DNA of 64,000 bases from Lignipirellula cremea (GTDB taxonomy: Bacteria; Planctomycetota; Planctomycetia; Pirellulales; Pirellulaceae), in the NCBI RefSeq assembly GCF_007751035.1, contig NZ_CP036433.1, positions 8,599,001-8,663,000 of the forward strand, in the 5' to 3' direction. A program made the translations under genes and the position numbers. A model generated the notes under the pieces. That model was not told the DNA's origin. It made no database searches and saw only the letters and a list, made by a program, of their open reading frames with translations. Of this stretch, positions 62,594-64,000 are shown piece after piece. Positions within the stretch are counted from its first letter, which is position 1, and each line of letters starts with the position of its first letter.

Positions 62594-62947
62594 ATGTTCA
62601 AAGGAATCGCCAACCTGGCAAATTTAATGCGCATGGGCCAGCAAATGGGCCCGCGTTTTGAACAGATGCAGGAACAGCTGAAACAGCAACGGTCGGTCGG
62701 CTCCGCTGGCGGCGGCATGGTCGAAGTCACCGTCAACGGCCTGGCCGAGGTGCAACGGGTGAAGATCGACCCGAAGTTGATCGCGCAAAACGACGCCGAA
62801 ATGCTGGAGACGCTGGTCGCCGCCGCGGTGAACCAGGCCCTGGCCAGCTCCCGCGAAGAAAGCGCCCAGGCGATGCAGTCCCTGACCGAAGGTTTTGACA
62901 TGCCCGGAATCAGCGAGGCCTTGTCCCAGTTCATGGGCGGCAAATAA
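62594..62947 (+). CDS. ebfC: YbaB/EbfC nucleoid-associated protein
   Basis: A 117-residue protein; ATG 62594 has a strong GGAGGAGG site (an ATG-like start at 62573 is less likely). N-terminal Met-rich helix (LANLMRMGQQMGPRFEQMQEQL), then VEVTVNGLAEVQRVKIDPKL, the YbaB core. The protein dimer binds DNA and acts in the dnaX-recR cluster, as in many bacteria. The roughly 260-bp gap from dnaX shows no gene. Confidence 0.93.
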   Translation: MFKGIANLANLMRMGQQMGPRFEQMQEQLKQQRSVGSAGGGMVEVTVNGLAEVQRVKIDPKLIAQNDAEMLETLVAAAVNQALASSREESAQAMQSLTEGFDMPGISEALSQFMGGK

Positions 62948-63085
62948 TCAGTCGCCGCAACGAATCCCATGTCGACGGGTCAGACCATGCCGGTCGTTCC
63001 GGTAAAGACAAAAGACAACCGGTTTCGCGGTAAACGATGAGTTCAGTACGGAACTGGCCTCGGAACAGAATACGGAAATGGCATC

Positions 63086-63685
63086 ATGGCTCAACTCACG
63101 GAATCGGTGGCCCGGGTCATTGAAGAATTTGGCAAGCTGCCCGGCATTGGCCGCAAATCGGCGGAGCGTCTGGCATACTATATTTTGCGGGTGAACAAGG
63201 TGGAGGCGTTAGCCCTGGCCGACGCCATTCGCGATGTCCGCGAAAACGTTCGTTATTGCGACCAGTGCTTTAACCTGGCGGAAGGGGAACTGTGCGAGAT
63301 TTGCCGAGACCCCAAGCGGGATCGCACCCTGCTGTGCGTGGTAGAGCAACCCCGCGATCTGATGGCCCTGGAACAGTCGGGAACGTATCAGGGGTTGTAT
63401 CATGTGCTGTTAGGCCGTATTGCTCCGCTGGAGAATGTCGGTCCTGACCAGCTCACCCTGGATTCGCTTTATGACCGCGTCCGCCAGGGAGAGATTCGCG
63501 AGATCATTATGGCGACCAACCCGACCGTCGAAGGCGACGGCACGGCGCTGCATATCTCGAACATGCTGGAAGAACTCGACGTGGAAGTGACCCGCTTGGC
63601 GCGGGGCATCACCACGGGAAGCATATTGGAATACACCAACAAAGAAATTCTGGCCGACGCGATTATGGGTCGGCAGAAATTTTAG
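63086..63685 (+). CDS. recR: recombination mediator RecR
   Basis: A 199-residue protein: helix-hairpin-helix (FGKLPGIGRKSAERLAYYIL), the Cys4 zinc finger (CDQCFNLAEGELCEICRD), then a Toprim domain (LLCVVEQPRDLMALEQSG) and the C-terminal Walker-B-like region (LARGITTGSILEYTNKEILADA). It is intact and of usual length. With RecF or RecO it loads RecA at single-strand gaps. Confidence 0.97.
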   Translation: MAQLTESVARVIEEFGKLPGIGRKSAERLAYYILRVNKVEALALADAIRDVRENVRYCDQCFNLAEGELCEICRDPKRDRTLLCVVEQPRDLMALEQSGTYQGLYHVLLGRIAPLENVGPDQLTLDSLYDRVRQGEIREIIMATNPTVEGDGTALHISNMLEELDVEVTRLARGITTGSILEYTNKEILADAIMGRQKF

Positions 63686-63709
63686 AACCATTTTGTGGTG
63701 GAGTCGTCG

Positions 63710-64000
63710 ATGAGACTCGGTCAATCGATCGTTCAAACGCAGACGATGTCAATGAAGCTCGCGCCGAAGATGATTCAGGCGATGAAGGTGCTTCAGTTGC
63801 CCGTCATGGCGCTCCAGGAACACATTGAACAACAGCTCTCGGAAAATCCGTTGCTGGAAATGCGCGACAGCGACCCGGAACTGCCCGACTTTGACGAAGA
63901 ACGGGAGAATCCCGACAAGCCAGATGTCGCCGAGAAAGAACTGGTCGTCGACGACGCCCACAACAACGCCGAAGATTTCGAGCGACTCGACAACCTGAAC
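63710..64000 (+). CDS. rpoN: RNA polymerase sigma-54 factor (partial, runs off the window)
   Basis: The first 97 residues of sigma-54: the N-terminal Gln/Leu-rich activator-interacting region I (MRLGQSIVQTQTMSMKL..APKMIQAMKVLQLPVMALQEHIEQ) followed by NPLLEM and an acidic region II. Site GGTGGAG before ATG 63710. The remaining domains lie outside the window. Confidence 0.95.
   Translation, partial: MRLGQSIVQTQTMSMKLAPKMIQAMKVLQLPVMALQEHIEQQLSENPLLEMRDSDPELPDFDEERENPDKPDVAEKELVVDDAHNNAEDFERLDNLN

Overview
The window looks like a chromosomal segment of a planctomycete, probably Pirellulaceae-like. This is inferred from the YHYH/SHD1 protein, the ECF-sigma/FecR-like pair, Lys/Ala-rich tails and overall protein style; no marker RNA is present to prove it. 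The right end carries a conserved housekeeping cluster on the + strand: signal recognition particle RNA (ffs), dnaX, ebfC/ybaB, recR and the start of rpoN. The left end (1-7.5 kb) carries a secreted alpha/beta hydrolase, a SWIM-finger protein coupled to a large uncharacterised protein, a secreted hypothetical protein, and a decayed scrap of a type I restriction gene.

Between 7511 and 60120 lies one integrative element of about 52.6 kb, inserted in the 3' end of tRNA-Gln(CUG). A 23-bp direct repeat (7511-7533 and 60098-60120) marks its ends. The right copy overlaps the 3' end of the intact tRNA, and a tyrosine integrase sits just inside. An identical 28-bp repeat holding two tandem TTGTCCGCAAA motifs lies inside both ends and probably forms the integrase arm sites. 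The original tRNA terminator seems to be stranded at 7459-7502, outside the left end, while the element supplies a replacement at 60054-60088.

The element has a plasmid-like backbone: an iteron-controlled RepA-type initiator (45.5-46.8 kb), a ParA/ParG-like partition pair, a MobF relaxase, a VirD4/TraG-type coupling protein, an ArdC-type antirestriction protein, two ParE-type toxin-antitoxin pairs, a serine recombinase, a Toprim protein and a methylase-like protein. No type IV secretion genes are visible, so it is better described as mobilisable than as self-transmissible.

Its defence cargo is rich. After a complete type I restriction-modification operon (7.9-14.0 kb) comes a divergently controlled island. 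An XRE repressor and ImmA-type protease face a four-gene operon encoding (1) three ubiquitin-like domains fused to an E2-like domain, (2) a JAMM deubiquitinase-E1 fusion, (3) an AAA ATPase and (4) a subtilisin-like protease. This is the most exciting locus in the window: a bacterial ubiquitin-conjugation cassette joined to an ATPase-protease pair. A second candidate system is a 1219-residue TPR-CHAT caspase-like protease translationally coupled to an unknown 306-residue partner (47.1-51.6 kb). An ECF-sigma/FecR-like/YHYH operon (37.6-41.7 kb) is non-defence cargo.

Other patterns worth noting are a conserved leader of about 130 nt before three unrelated small genes, C-terminal QLxLF clamp-binding-like motifs on three element proteins, a cluster of long palindromes downstream of the relaxase operon, and an A9 slippery tract in dnaX with stops just beyond it in both alternative frames.
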